The translations under genes and the position numbers were made by a program. DNA of 6,465 nt from Clostridia bacterium (GTDB lineage: Bacteria > Bacillota_A > Clostridia > Christensenellales > Aristaeellaceae), in NCBI GenBank assembly GCA_017938785.1, contig JAGBAU010000307.1:1-6465 (forward strand). Direction: 5' to 3'. The notes beneath the pieces are model-generated. The model worked only from the letters and a program-made list of their open reading frames with translations, was not told where the DNA came from and did not search any database. Position 1 is the first letter of the stretch. Each line of letters begins with the position of its first letter. Positions 1-6,168 of the stretch are shown here, in pieces.

Positions 1-853
1 AGTAGCCGATGGATGCACGCGGATTGGCAGGATGCACCTTGGAGTTGAACTTCTCCATGGAATTTCCATCCTTATCCAGCAGCATGGGACCGAAGTTCCA
101 GGCCTGGTAGGCGCCGCGTTCCATTTCCGTCTGGGTATCAAACTCGTTCGGAGAGAAGCATTCCATGGAACCATCCCAATAGATCACACCCACATCGCGG
201 GTGATTCTTTTCTCATCGCGGTAAAGGATGCCGTTGCGGATCACGATGCCATTATCGCGGGTGCCGCAGAAATCACCGTTGATGGTCACGATGGCGCCCT
301 TGCGCTCCGCAATCTTCCAGGGCCATTCACCATAGCCGCGGCCGAATTTATCCTTTGCAAATGCCGCCTGCAGGCAGCTGATATCCTTCACATAGATATC
401 CGCAATGTATACGTCCGCACCCTTTTCGCGGGTCTTTGTCACAGTGACGTTTACATTGCCGCTGCGATAGCTGCCGCCCTCACGGATAACCTCTCCGTCC
501 GTGAACTTATCCGCATACTTTGTACCGAAGTAACCCACCGGATCGGGCGTGGGTTCCGGCGTTACCTCCACCGTTGCCTCAGGCGTTGCAGCCTGAACCA
601 CCGGTTTCACGGTTGCCGTGGGTTCAGGGGTTACGGTCACCACAGGCGTAGGCGTCACAGGAACCTGCGTAGCCGCCTGCATCTGTACGCTGCTCACGCG
701 CCGGGAAACGGTGCCCACCGCATCCTCCTGACGGGGAATTACATGGTGGAACAGCGCAAACACAACCAGCGCCAGACCCAGCGCCAGCACATCCGCAAGC
801 ACCAGTTACCAAATAGGCCAAGGACCCTTTATCTGCTTTTTGTGTCTCGCCAT
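1..853 (-). pseudogene. Membrane-anchored phosphodiester glycosidase (NAGPA/DUF2233-like), interrupted by in-frame TAA and cut by the window edge
   Basis: Reading from ATG 853 the frame is open to the window edge (284 codons, 3' end missing) except for one TAA at 808-806, codon 16. Before it is a basic tail (MARHKKQIKG...); after it come a hydrophobic anchor (about residues 17-38, ending FALFHH), a Thr/Pro-rich linker (about 63-105, repeated VTPTP/VTPEPT units) and a globular domain from about 108. That domain has AIVTINGDFCGTRDNG near 187-201 and PRASIGY at the edge, the pattern of phosphodiester glycosidase (PF09992) proteins, which in bacteria are often linked to exopolysaccharide or wall-glycan work. 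The ATG overlaps the upstream glycosyltransferase stop (TAATG) and has GAGGG 9 nt upstream, so this start is convincing. Downstream of the stop only GTG codons (802, 790) are near, without a clear Shine-Dalgarno. The stop could be a true mutation, a sequencing error or bypassed by reinitiation; the domain itself shows no decay. Confidence 0.75.
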
Positions 854-1908
854 TACTTCTTACCCTCAAAGGTATTGCCGCGATAGACAAACTTACCCTG
901 GACAACGAAGCTCACTGCAAAGAGCACAACTTCCACCAGGATCTTGCTGATCACCATGTTCCAGTTCAGGCCGATGGTCAGCAGGTGCATCAGAGCGTAG
1001 TTGGCAGCCAGGATGAACAGCGCCAGAACGGCGTACTTCGCCAGGGCCTTGCCCAGCTTTTCATCCCCCTTGAACACCACGCTACGGTTCACGCAGAAGT
1101 TCACGGCAGAGCTCACGATACGCGCGCCCACGACGCTGATAGCCAGGGACGTGGCTTCCGGCATGGCCTTGGTCAGCGCGCTGAGCAGCAACACCATGGC
1201 AAAATCGATCACGAAAGCCAGCAGGGAAGAGCAGCAGAACTTCAGGATGCACATGTAGATCTTCAGCGAATCCTTGAAGGGGTTGAAGTGAGAGGAAGAA
1301 TTGTCGTTCAGGTAAACCGTCGCGATGGTTTCCTCATGGATATGAATGCCTGCCTGGGCTGCATCCAGCAGCATGTTGATCTCATATTCGTAGCGGTCGC
1401 CGGGCACCTTCAGGAAGCGCTGCATGGCGGCGCGGCCGAATACGCGCAGGCCGGTCTGGGTGTCATAGACCTTCTGGCCGCTGGCGATGGCAAACACCTG
1501 GCGGGTCACGCCGTTGCCGAAGCGACTGCGGAAGGGAACATCGCCGTCGAACTTACGGCTGCCCAGCACCAGATCGTTGGGGCGCTTCTTCGCGGCTTCG
1601 TTGACCATCACGATGTCCTCATAGCGGTGCTGGCCATCCGCATCGGCGGTGAGGGCCAGTTCGCACTGGGGCATCTTCTCCAGAACGTAGGTGATGGCGG
1701 TTTTGAGGGCAGCACCCTTGCCGCGGTTCACCTCATGGCGCAGCAGTACGGCAAAATCCGGGACGGCTGCAAAGATGGGCTCGAAAGCCTCGCCGCTGCC
1801 GTCATCCACAACTACGGGACAGAAATCTTCATTTCCACGAAAGCGCTCCAGCAGCTCAAGCATCTCCTTATCGGGCTTGTACGCCGGAATGATCAGCGCT
1901 GTTTTCAT
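853..1908 (-). CDS. Bifunctional GT2 glycosyltransferase / GtrA-family membrane protein
   Basis: This 351-residue protein has two parts. Residues 1-210 are a family 2 glycosyltransferase: the start MKTALIIPAY, VDDGS at 34-38, TADADGQH at 87-94 (the DxD metal and nucleotide-sugar site), GSRKFDGD near 116 and QTGLRVF at 151-157, as in polyprenyl-phosphate sugar transferases. Residues 220-345 form a GtrA-like domain with about four membrane helices and VNRSVVFK at 273-280. By family knowledge it would load a sugar onto a lipid carrier on the cytoplasmic side and help flip it for modifying a surface polymer; the sugar cannot be told. ATG 1908 is chosen over the in-frame ATG 1965 because it has AGGAG 8 nt upstream and because the -10 box lies at 1956-1951, inside the longer version. 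Its stop overlaps the start of the phosphodiester glycosidase gene, so the two are probably translationally coupled. Confidence 0.93.
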   Translation of the reverse strand: MKTALIIPAYKPDKEMLELLERFRGNEDFCPVVVDDGSGEAFEPIFAAVPDFAVLLRHEVNRGKGAALKTAITYVLEKMPQCELALTADADGQHRYEDIVMVNEAAKKRPNDLVLGSRKFDGDVPFRSRFGNGVTRQVFAIASGQKVYDTQTGLRVFGRAAMQRFLKVPGDRYEYEINMLLDAAQAGIHIHEETIATVYLNDNSSSHFNPFKDSLKIYMCILKFCCSSLLAFVIDFAMVLLLSALTKAMPEATSLAISVVGARIVSSAVNFCVNRSVVFKGDEKLGKALAKYAVLALFILAANYALMHLLTIGLNWNMVISKILVEVVLFAVSFVVQGKFVYRGNTFEGKK

Positions 1909-1924
1909 CTGTATCTCTCCTCTT

Positions 1925-1936
1925 CCCGCAAGCGGG
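1925..1936 (-). promoter_or_regulatory. 5'-leader hairpin with CUUG tetraloop
   Basis: The minus-strand sequence CCCG-CTTG-CGGG forms a 4-bp GC stem with a CUUG loop closed by G-C, a known extra-stable tetraloop. It would begin about 8 nt from the predicted transcript start and end just before the AGGAG ribosome binding site (1921-1917). A role in protecting the mRNA 5' end or tuning initiation is inference. Confidence 0.4.
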
Positions 1937-1950
1937 CATTTGTTGCTTCT

Positions 1951-1980
1951 ATTATAAGACTTCATTGTTAAAGGTGTTCA
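1951..1980 (-). promoter_or_regulatory. Sigma-A promoter for the glycosyltransferase operon
   Basis: On the minus strand a perfect TATAAT lies at 1956-1951, preceded 18 bp upstream by TGAACA (1980-1975, 4 of 6 matches to TTGACA). Transcription would start near 1944, giving a leader of about 36 nt. The element sits in the short gap after the stop of the upstream 485-residue protein gene, where no terminator is visible, so some read-through from that gene is also possible. Confidence 0.7.
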
Positions 1981-1989
1981 GGCATGCAC

Positions 1990-3447
1990 TTATTTGCCGA
2001 ACAGCTTCTTAAAAAATCCCTTCTTCTCCGGCTTCTCGGGTTCCGGAAGCTCCGACTGTTTCGCCTCCGGTTCACGCTGAACCTTCGGAGCATCGAAATC
2101 ATCGGGATTGGGCAGGCTGCCCATATCCTCCGCAGGCTGTCTGGGCTGGGGCGCAGGCTTTTCTGCTTCAGGCTGCTGCACACGCACCACCACCGGCGGC
2201 TTGCTCCGCAATTCCTTCACCTTTTCAAACTCCGCCTTGGGCAGACGGTAGTTCAGCACGCCTATATCCACCATCAGACCGCCGAAAGCCTGGGCGCGCA
2301 GTGTGAGTTCGCCGAACTTCATGGCAACCGGTACAGGATTTCCATCCACCTTCTGGGCAAAGGAATTTGCGCGCATGCGATCCGTAAAGACGGCAAGCAT
2401 CCGCTCTCCCCCATCCTTGGCATTCAGCACCACACACTTCTCTCGCGCACCGCCGGCGCACAGGGCATAGAGGGTGGCATTTCCGATTTCGCGCCAGGCG
2501 AAATTGCGGAAGGTGAGCATGCCCTCCAGGCAGCTGCGCAGGTGCTTCTCCTCCGCCTTCATCTCCCTGAGCTTGTTCATGCGCATACCTGCTTCAATTT
2601 CGCGGATCATGAAGCTGCGCAGGGTGATGTTTTCGCTCATGAAATCCGGCATGAAATCCTTCAGGCTGAGCTCCGCCGCTGCGAAGCCATTGTCCACGCG
2701 CAGGGCGTTCAGGCCATCCATGCCGCAGTTGCGCAGGTAGTTCACGATCTCCGTTCCCGGCAGTTCGCGTATGGTCCAAATCTCCACGCCGCCCATGGCA
2801 GCAGTGATCTGAGGCTTGATGCGCTCGGCGCGTTCGCGGGTGGTGAAGATTTCAATTCTTCCGTCAAAGCCGACGGCGGGCCAGCGGCCGCCCACCAGCA
2901 GTTCATCCACCACATACACCTTTTCCAGGCTCAAAATGGCCTTGCCCAGTTCTGCGCGGGCGGCCTGCCAATCCTGCTTCACACCCTCGGGCACGTTCTT
3001 ATCCGCGCACAGGTTCTGCAGCCTGCGGCTCTCTCGAATCACATCATCGATGGGGCCGGTCATGCTCTTGCGAATCTTTTCCTTCACAAGCGCGGCAAAT
3101 GCACCGCCATCGATGGAATCCCCGGTCTTGAGCTGCACATTTTTCTGCACAACTGCTCCCTTCAGATCGCAGATGCGCCAGCCCAGCAGGCGATCCGCCG
3201 GGATCTGCTTACAAAGCTGATCCACAAGCTGATCCAGCGCCCTGGGATCGGAATCTTTCCATGCATATTCTTCGGGCGTAATGCCGAAGAGCATCATGCA
3301 AATTTCGCCGGGCGCCAGCTTTCCATCCTTCAGCGCAGGGCGGGGATCCGCCGCCTCCACGGCATAGCCCAGCATGGCCTGAATTTCGCCCGCAGTATAT
3401 CGCTTTCCCTTCGTGGGAAGATAGGTTCTTTTATAGCGAATTTCCAT
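1990..3447 (-). CDS. Protein of unknown function with two putative SseB-like modules
   Basis: This 485-residue, soluble-looking protein has no signal peptide or membrane segment. Two regions resemble each other and the SseB N-terminal domain (PF07179): about 175-265 (GRIEIFTTRERAERI ... VEIWTIREL) and about 320-412 (ERMLAVFTDRMRANSF ... KFGEL ... IGVLNYRLP). Each has a strand, an FTxRxRA-type turn, a helix, then more strands. The N-terminal 170 residues are unrecognised. Residues 415-475 are rich in Pro, Glu and Gln, and the end is basic and aromatic (KKGFFKKLFGK), perhaps a membrane or partner contact. ATG 3447 is chosen because GAGGA lies 5 nt upstream; the alternative in-frame TTG at 3477 overlaps the -10 box and would not be in the transcript. 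SseB-like domains occur in secretion-associated and general protein-interaction settings, so no function is assigned. It is transcribed alone from a very strong promoter and may read through into the glycosyltransferase operon. Confidence 0.88.
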   Translation of the reverse strand: MEIRYKRTYLPTKGKRYTAGEIQAMLGYAVEAADPRPALKDGKLAPGEICMMLFGITPEEYAWKDSDPRALDQLVDQLCKQIPADRLLGWRICDLKGAVVQKNVQLKTGDSIDGGAFAALVKEKIRKSMTGPIDDVIRESRRLQNLCADKNVPEGVKQDWQAARAELGKAILSLEKVYVVDELLVGGRWPAVGFDGRIEIFTTRERAERIKPQITAAMGGVEIWTIRELPGTEIVNYLRNCGMDGLNALRVDNGFAAAELSLKDFMPDFMSENITLRSFMIREIEAGMRMNKLREMKAEEKHLRSCLEGMLTFRNFAWREIGNATLYALCAGGAREKCVVLNAKDGGERMLAVFTDRMRANSFAQKVDGNPVPVAMKFGELTLRAQAFGGLMVDIGVLNYRLPKAEFEKVKELRSKPPVVVRVQQPEAEKPAPQPRQPAEDMGSLPNPDDFDAPKVQREPEAKQSELPEPEKPEKKGFFKKLFGK

Positions 3448-3457
3448 TCTTATCCTC

Positions 3458-3535
3458 GTTTCAAATTGATGTTTCAATTATAGAAAGCAATTTCAATCCT
3501 GTCAATTACCAATTTCTGAATTGCCGTTTCAAATT
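3458..3535. repeat. Repeated TTTCAA motifs around the divergent promoter
   Basis: Read on the plus strand, the 10-mer GTTTCAAATT occurs exactly at 3458-3467 and 3526-3535, with near copies GTTTCAATTA at 3471-3480 and ATTTCAATCC at 3490-3499. Together they cover the start site, the -10 box, the spacer and the region upstream of the -35 box of the minus-strand promoter. They could be operator sites, but the stretch is AT-rich, so chance is not excluded. Confidence 0.35.
3477..3505 (-). promoter_or_regulatory. Perfect consensus sigma-A promoter
   Basis: On the minus strand TTGACA (3505-3500) is followed by exactly 17 bp and then TATAAT (3482-3477), matching the vegetative consensus at all 12 positions. 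The start point would be near 3470, giving a leader of about 23 nt before ATG 3447. This fixes the start of the downstream gene and predicts strong expression unless repressed. Confidence 0.9.
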
Positions 3536-3546
3536 CCGCCAAACGG
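3524..3546. promoter_or_regulatory. Inverted repeat, possible operator upstream of the DUF1614-SpoIIP operon
   Basis: CCGTTT (3524-3529) and AAACGG (3541-3546) form a perfect 6-bp inverted repeat with 11 bp between. It ends 1 bp before a weak plus-strand -10 candidate CATAAT (3548-3553), which has no good -35 box (TTGCCG at 3521 would need a 21-bp spacer). A regulator bound here could control the plus-strand operon. There is no further support in the sequence. Confidence 0.3.
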
Positions 3547-3583
3547 TCATAATACTTGCAAACACACATTTGGAGGGAAAATC

Positions 3584-4246
3584 ATGACCATCGGCATGAT
3601 ACTTTTGATCATTGTAGCAATCCTGATCCTGCTGGGCGTGGGACAACGCATCCTGGACCGCCTACGCCTGAATGATAAGCTGGCGCTTCTGTTTATCGCT
3701 CTGATCATCGGGCTGGGCTTTGTGCCGGACATCCGCATAACGCCCGTCTTCGCCTTCAACCTGGGCGGCGCCGTGATTCCACTGGCACTGTGCATCTACC
3801 TGTTCATCAAGGCCGACACAGCCTGGGAACGCTGGCGCTGCATCCTCGCCTCCCTGGCCACGGGCGCAGCCATCTTTGCCATCGGCTGGTTTGCACCGGA
3901 TGAACCGGAAACCATCACCGTGGATCCCATCATCCTTTATGGCCTGGCTGCGGGCCTGATCGCCTATATCTTCGGCCGTTCCCGCCGCTGCGCGTTCATC
4001 GCGGGCGTGATCGGCATGATGCTCTCCAACACCGCTAACGCCGTCTACGTATGGTCGAAGGGCGTGGAACAGGATTTCATCCTGGGCGGCGCAGGCGCTT
4101 TTGACGGTATCATCGTAGCGGGTCTCGTGGGCGTACTGCTGGCGGAGCTGCTGGGCGAAATCATCGAGCGCATGAAGCGCGGCACTCAGCGTCCCACCCG
4201 CATCTTCCGCAACGGAGAATTCGTAAAGGAGGAGGAAGTTCGATGA
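3584..4246 (+). CDS. DUF1614-family multi-pass membrane protein
   Basis: This 220-residue protein is very hydrophobic, with about six or seven membrane segments: 3-20, 33-48, 56-75, 86-104, 114-130, 136-153 and 165-190. Two stretches are typical of DUF1614 (PF07758): FNLGGAVIPLALCIYLF (58-74) and LGGAGAFDGIIVAGLVGVLLAE (167-188). The tail (from about 195) is charged and probably cytoplasmic. The start ATG 3584 has GGAGGG 6 nt upstream; an upstream in-frame ATG at 3521 lacks such a site. The stop overlaps the next gene by four bases (ATGA), so it is probably cotranslated with the SpoIIP-like wall hydrolase. The biochemical role of the family is unknown; the neighbour suggests work at the envelope, possibly transport or support of a membrane-bound amidase. 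This link is inference. Confidence 0.85.
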   Translation: MTIGMILLIIVAILILLGVGQRILDRLRLNDKLALLFIALIIGLGFVPDIRITPVFAFNLGGAVIPLALCIYLFIKADTAWERWRCILASLATGAAIFAIGWFAPDEPETITVDPIILYGLAAGLIAYIFGRSRRCAFIAGVIGMMLSNTANAVYVWSKGVEQDFILGGAGAFDGIIVAGLVGVLLAELLGEIIERMKRGTQRPTRIFRNGEFVKEEEVR

Positions 4247-5298
4247 AGAAAATCGCCATCCTCCTGTTGGGCCTGCTGGCACTGGTTTCCGGTGCACGGG
4301 CCGAAAACGATGGAGACTGCATCTATACCCTGCTCAATGCCGACGGTGAGGTGCTCACACGCCGGGCCGGCCGCATGTATGAAGGGGATGAATATATCTC
4401 CGGCAACAACCGTCACTACCGCATCGCTTTCGTGGACGACAACCTGTGCACCGCCACAGCGGAAGACCTGGGGCCATCCATTCCCGACGCCGAAACCTTT
4501 GCCGTGTTCATGAGCGCACAGGCTGCCAAAAAGAACGACGACAAGCTCATCTGCATGTACTCCACCCATTCGGATGAATCCTATGTGCCCAGCGATGGCG
4601 CATCCAGCCTATGGGAGAATGCGGGTATCTACGATGTGGGCGACGCGCTGAAGGAAAACCTGGAGAAGAAGGGCATCACCGTAGAATACTCTGAAAAATC
4701 CTTCCTCCCCCATGATGCGGACGCCTACAACCGCAGCCGCTCCACGGTTGAGGAATATGTGAAGCAGATGCCCGACGCCATCATCGACATCCACCGGGAC
4801 GGTGTGGACGCGGAGGAATACGAAACCGAAGTCGACGGCGAGGATACCAGCATGGTGCGCCTGTTCGTGGGCCGTTCCAACCAGAATTCCGCCGAAAACA
4901 AGGCCTTCGCCCAGCGATTGAAGTCCGCAGCGGACGAGGCCTATCCGGGACTGATCAAGGATATCTATATCGGCAAGGGCAACTACAACCAGGAGCTCTA
5001 TCCCCAGGCCATCCTGCTGGAATTCGGCACCCATGAAATTGAAAAGGAAAAGGCCATCTCCGCCACGGAGTATATGGCGGATGTGATCGACGATGTGCTC
5101 TTCGGCGGCACAGCCTCCGCCGCCACCGGAGAGAAGAACAGCAATGCCGCCAAAGGTATCGGCTGGGCCATCGGCATCGCCATCGTAGGCGCAGCCATCT
5201 ATGCCATGTTCTCCGCAGGCAGCATCGGCGGCGCATGGAGCAAGATGAAGAGCGGCGCAGGTGAAATGACGGCGGGCTTGTTTGGAAAGAAGAAATAA
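4243..5298 (+). CDS. SpoIIP-family cell-wall hydrolase with C-terminal membrane anchor
   Basis: The 351-residue protein starts with a signal peptide (MKKIAILLLGLLALVSGARA, likely cut after residue 20). Residues 102-286 match the SpoIIP domain (PF07454): MYSTHSDESYVP (105-116), IDIHRDGV (181-188) and NYNQELYPQAILLEFGTHE (247-265). His109, His184 and Glu260 sit where the family has its metal-binding or catalytic residues. A Gly/Ala/Ser linker is followed by a membrane helix (305-325) and a short basic tail ending in GKKK, so the hydrolase would face outward, tethered at its C-terminus. In Bacillus, SpoIIP acts as amidase and endopeptidase on peptidoglycan during engulfment. This gene lacks the usual gpr neighbour and sits with a DUF1614 gene, so it may be a paralogue with a vegetative role; I therefore give no gene symbol. 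A strong ribosome binding site (AAAGGAGGAGGA, 4225-4236) lies within the end of the previous gene. Confidence 0.88.
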   Translation: MKKIAILLLGLLALVSGARAENDGDCIYTLLNADGEVLTRRAGRMYEGDEYISGNNRHYRIAFVDDNLCTATAEDLGPSIPDAETFAVFMSAQAAKKNDDKLICMYSTHSDESYVPSDGASSLWENAGIYDVGDALKENLEKKGITVEYSEKSFLPHDADAYNRSRSTVEEYVKQMPDAIIDIHRDGVDAEEYETEVDGEDTSMVRLFVGRSNQNSAENKAFAQRLKSAADEAYPGLIKDIYIGKGNYNQELYPQAILLEFGTHEIEKEKAISATEYMADVIDDVLFGGTASAATGEKNSNAAKGIGWAIGIAIVGAAIYAMFSAGSIGGAWSKMKSGAGEMTAGLFGKKK

Positions 5299-5323
5299 AA
5301 GAGGACGAGAACCGTCCTCTTTT
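5297..5323 (+). terminator. Rho-independent terminator of the DUF1614-SpoIIP operon
   Basis: AAAAGAGGAC (5297-5306) pairs perfectly with GTCCTCTTTT (5314-5323) around a 7-nt loop. The hairpin begins inside the stop codon of the hydrolase gene, and its T-run is short (four T). It separates this operon from the promoter at 5330. Confidence 0.85.
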
Positions 5324-5329
5324 CGCAGA

Positions 5330-5358
5330 TTGACAAGCATGTATCCCGGATTTATAAT
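5330..5358 (+). promoter_or_regulatory. Perfect consensus sigma-A promoter
   Basis: TTGACA (5330-5335), a 17-bp spacer and TATAAT (5353-5358) match the vegetative consensus exactly. The predicted start is near 5365, about 23 nt before ATG 5388. The -35 box begins only 7 bp after the preceding terminator, so the next gene is a compact independent unit. Confidence 0.9.
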
Positions 5359-5387
5359 GGATTCCAGAATTACCCTTAGGAGGATTC

Positions 5388-5906
5388 ATGGATATTCATT
5401 GGGAAATGTGGGCAGCGCGGGCATCTTTCTACCTGTTCAACCTGTTGTTTGTATCGATATGCCGCTGGAACCTGTGTGAACGCGCTCACGATATCCGAAA
5501 TATGATTCGCTATGGTCGGGGCAAATATGCACCGTTGGATACGGGCAGACAGCCGAAGTTCATCGTATGGCTGCTGTACACCGATGTACGCACCGTCCGC
5601 AGGCAGGATTTTGCCCTGCGCTTGAACATGCGGGTATGCATCCTTGCCGCACTTTATATGGCAAGCGAACTGCTGCTGGTATGGCTGCCAATGAGATTGG
5701 GGTTAAGCATCGTTCTGTCCCTTTGTACTGTATTTTTCGGAATATGTACCTTCATTTCCTACTGCATCAGTCACAAGCGCGATTACGGCTGTGCATTCAT
5801 ACTGTACAAAAAGAAACCCGGAAACAAGAGCCAGTCCACCTTCTTTGATCTGGTGATTCTATGCATACAATTATGCATCGCCGGATGTTATTTGAATATG
5901 TATTGA
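5388..5906 (+). CDS. Unrecognised four-helix membrane protein
   Basis: The 172-residue protein has about four membrane segments (10-27, 80-100, 105-127 and 152-170). Between the first and second lies a polar, basic stretch (about 28-79: Arg-rich, with YGRGKYAPLDTGRQPKF and DVRTVRRQDF). After the third is a short basic loop with HKRDYG and KKKPGNK. By the positive-inside rule both loops should be cytoplasmic. It is rich in cysteine for a membrane protein (eight Cys, several in the last two helices). No family is recognised. ATG 5388 has AGGAGG 4 nt upstream. It is a single-gene unit between a perfect promoter and a strong hairpin terminator; it does not look like part of the neighbouring operons. 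The stop is TGA at 5904-5906. Confidence 0.8.
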   Translation: MDIHWEMWAARASFYLFNLLFVSICRWNLCERAHDIRNMIRYGRGKYAPLDTGRQPKFIVWLLYTDVRTVRRQDFALRLNMRVCILAALYMASELLLVWLPMRLGLSIVLSLCTVFFGICTFISYCISHKRDYGCAFILYKKKPGNKSQSTFFDLVILCIQLCIAGCYLNMY

Positions 5907-5936
5907 AAAAGCAGAAGCACATGCTTCTGCTTTTTC
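5905..5936. terminator. Bidirectional terminator between convergent genes
   Basis: GAAAAAGCAGAAGC (5905-5918) pairs perfectly with GCTTCTGCTTTTTC (5923-5936), loop ACAT, with a five-T run on either strand. It begins within the stop codon of the membrane protein gene and lies 10 bp from the stop of the convergent 73-residue gene, so it can end transcription from both sides. Confidence 0.9.
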
Positions 5937-5946
5937 ATATGTGGAT

Positions 5947-6168
5947 TCAGTCCTCGGTGAATTCATACTTGAACCACAGGCCGTTCTTGACGCCGGAGAT
6001 GGTAATCACGCCGTTTTCTTCGGTCTTTTCCAGAGCCAGATTGGGCTCCTGTTCCTGCACATAGGCCATGGGGTCTACAGTTTCAACCATGCGCACGTCG
6101 CTGCTGGTGGGAGCGCGACCGCCGCAGGTGGGCTGCTTGCGCTCAATGATCAGTTCATATCTTGCCAT
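5947..6168 (-). CDS. Small protein of unknown function (73 residues)
   Basis: The protein begins MARYELIIERKQPTCGG and ends NGVITISGVKNGLWFKYEFTED. It is acidic overall and has no membrane segment or signal peptide. The alternating hydrophobic pattern at both ends (YELIIE, GVITISGV, LWFKYEF) suggests a small beta-rich fold with a loop between. There is one cysteine, in PTCGG. No family is recognised. ATG 6168 has GGAGAG 4 nt upstream (CAGGAGAGACGT before the start). It lies 60 bp downstream of a TIGR04076-family gene on the same strand, with no obvious terminator or good promoter between, so the two are probably cotranscribed. The end is defined by the bidirectional hairpin at 5905-5936. Its full-length reading frame, good ribosome binding site and fitting terminator support a real gene. 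Confidence 0.72.
   Translation of the reverse strand: MARYELIIERKQPTCGGRAPTSSDVRMVETVDPMAYVQEQEPNLALEKTEENGVITISGVKNGLWFKYEFTED

Noticed and set aside
806..808. Reassignment of TAA to an amino acid in this organism
   Set aside because: Three neighbouring genes (glycosyltransferase, SseB-like protein, SpoIIP-like protein) end in TAA at sensible places, so TAA is a normal stop here.
32..886. Long plus-strand open frame of 284 codons opposite the phosphodiester glycosidase
   Set aside because: Its product is a His/Arg-rich sequence without domain character, while the minus-strand frame shows a basic tail, anchor, linker and catalytic motifs. It is a mirror of codon bias.
1906..1965. Longer glycosyltransferase start at ATG 1965
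   Set aside because: The -10 box lies inside this extension, and residues before MKTALIIPAY do not fit the GT2 fold start.
985..1971. Plus-strand open frame of 328 codons opposite the glycosyltransferase
   Set aside because: The opposite strand has clear GT2 and GtrA motifs, a ribosome binding site and a promoter; this frame has none.
3445..3477. Ten-residue longer N-terminus of the SseB-like protein starting at TTG 3477
   Set aside because: The TTG overlaps the -10 box and lies upstream of the predicted transcript start; ATG 3447 has GAGGA at good spacing.
1984..3483. Plus-strand open frame of 499 codons opposite the SseB-like gene
   Set aside because: It is low in charge balance and rich in His, Leu and Arg, typical of an antisense shadow. 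The minus strand has the promoter, ribosome binding site and coherent protein.
4609..5340. Minus-strand open frame opposite the SpoIIP-like gene
   Set aside because: The plus strand encodes an intact signal peptide, SpoIIP motifs and anchor, and the terminator fits the plus-strand gene.
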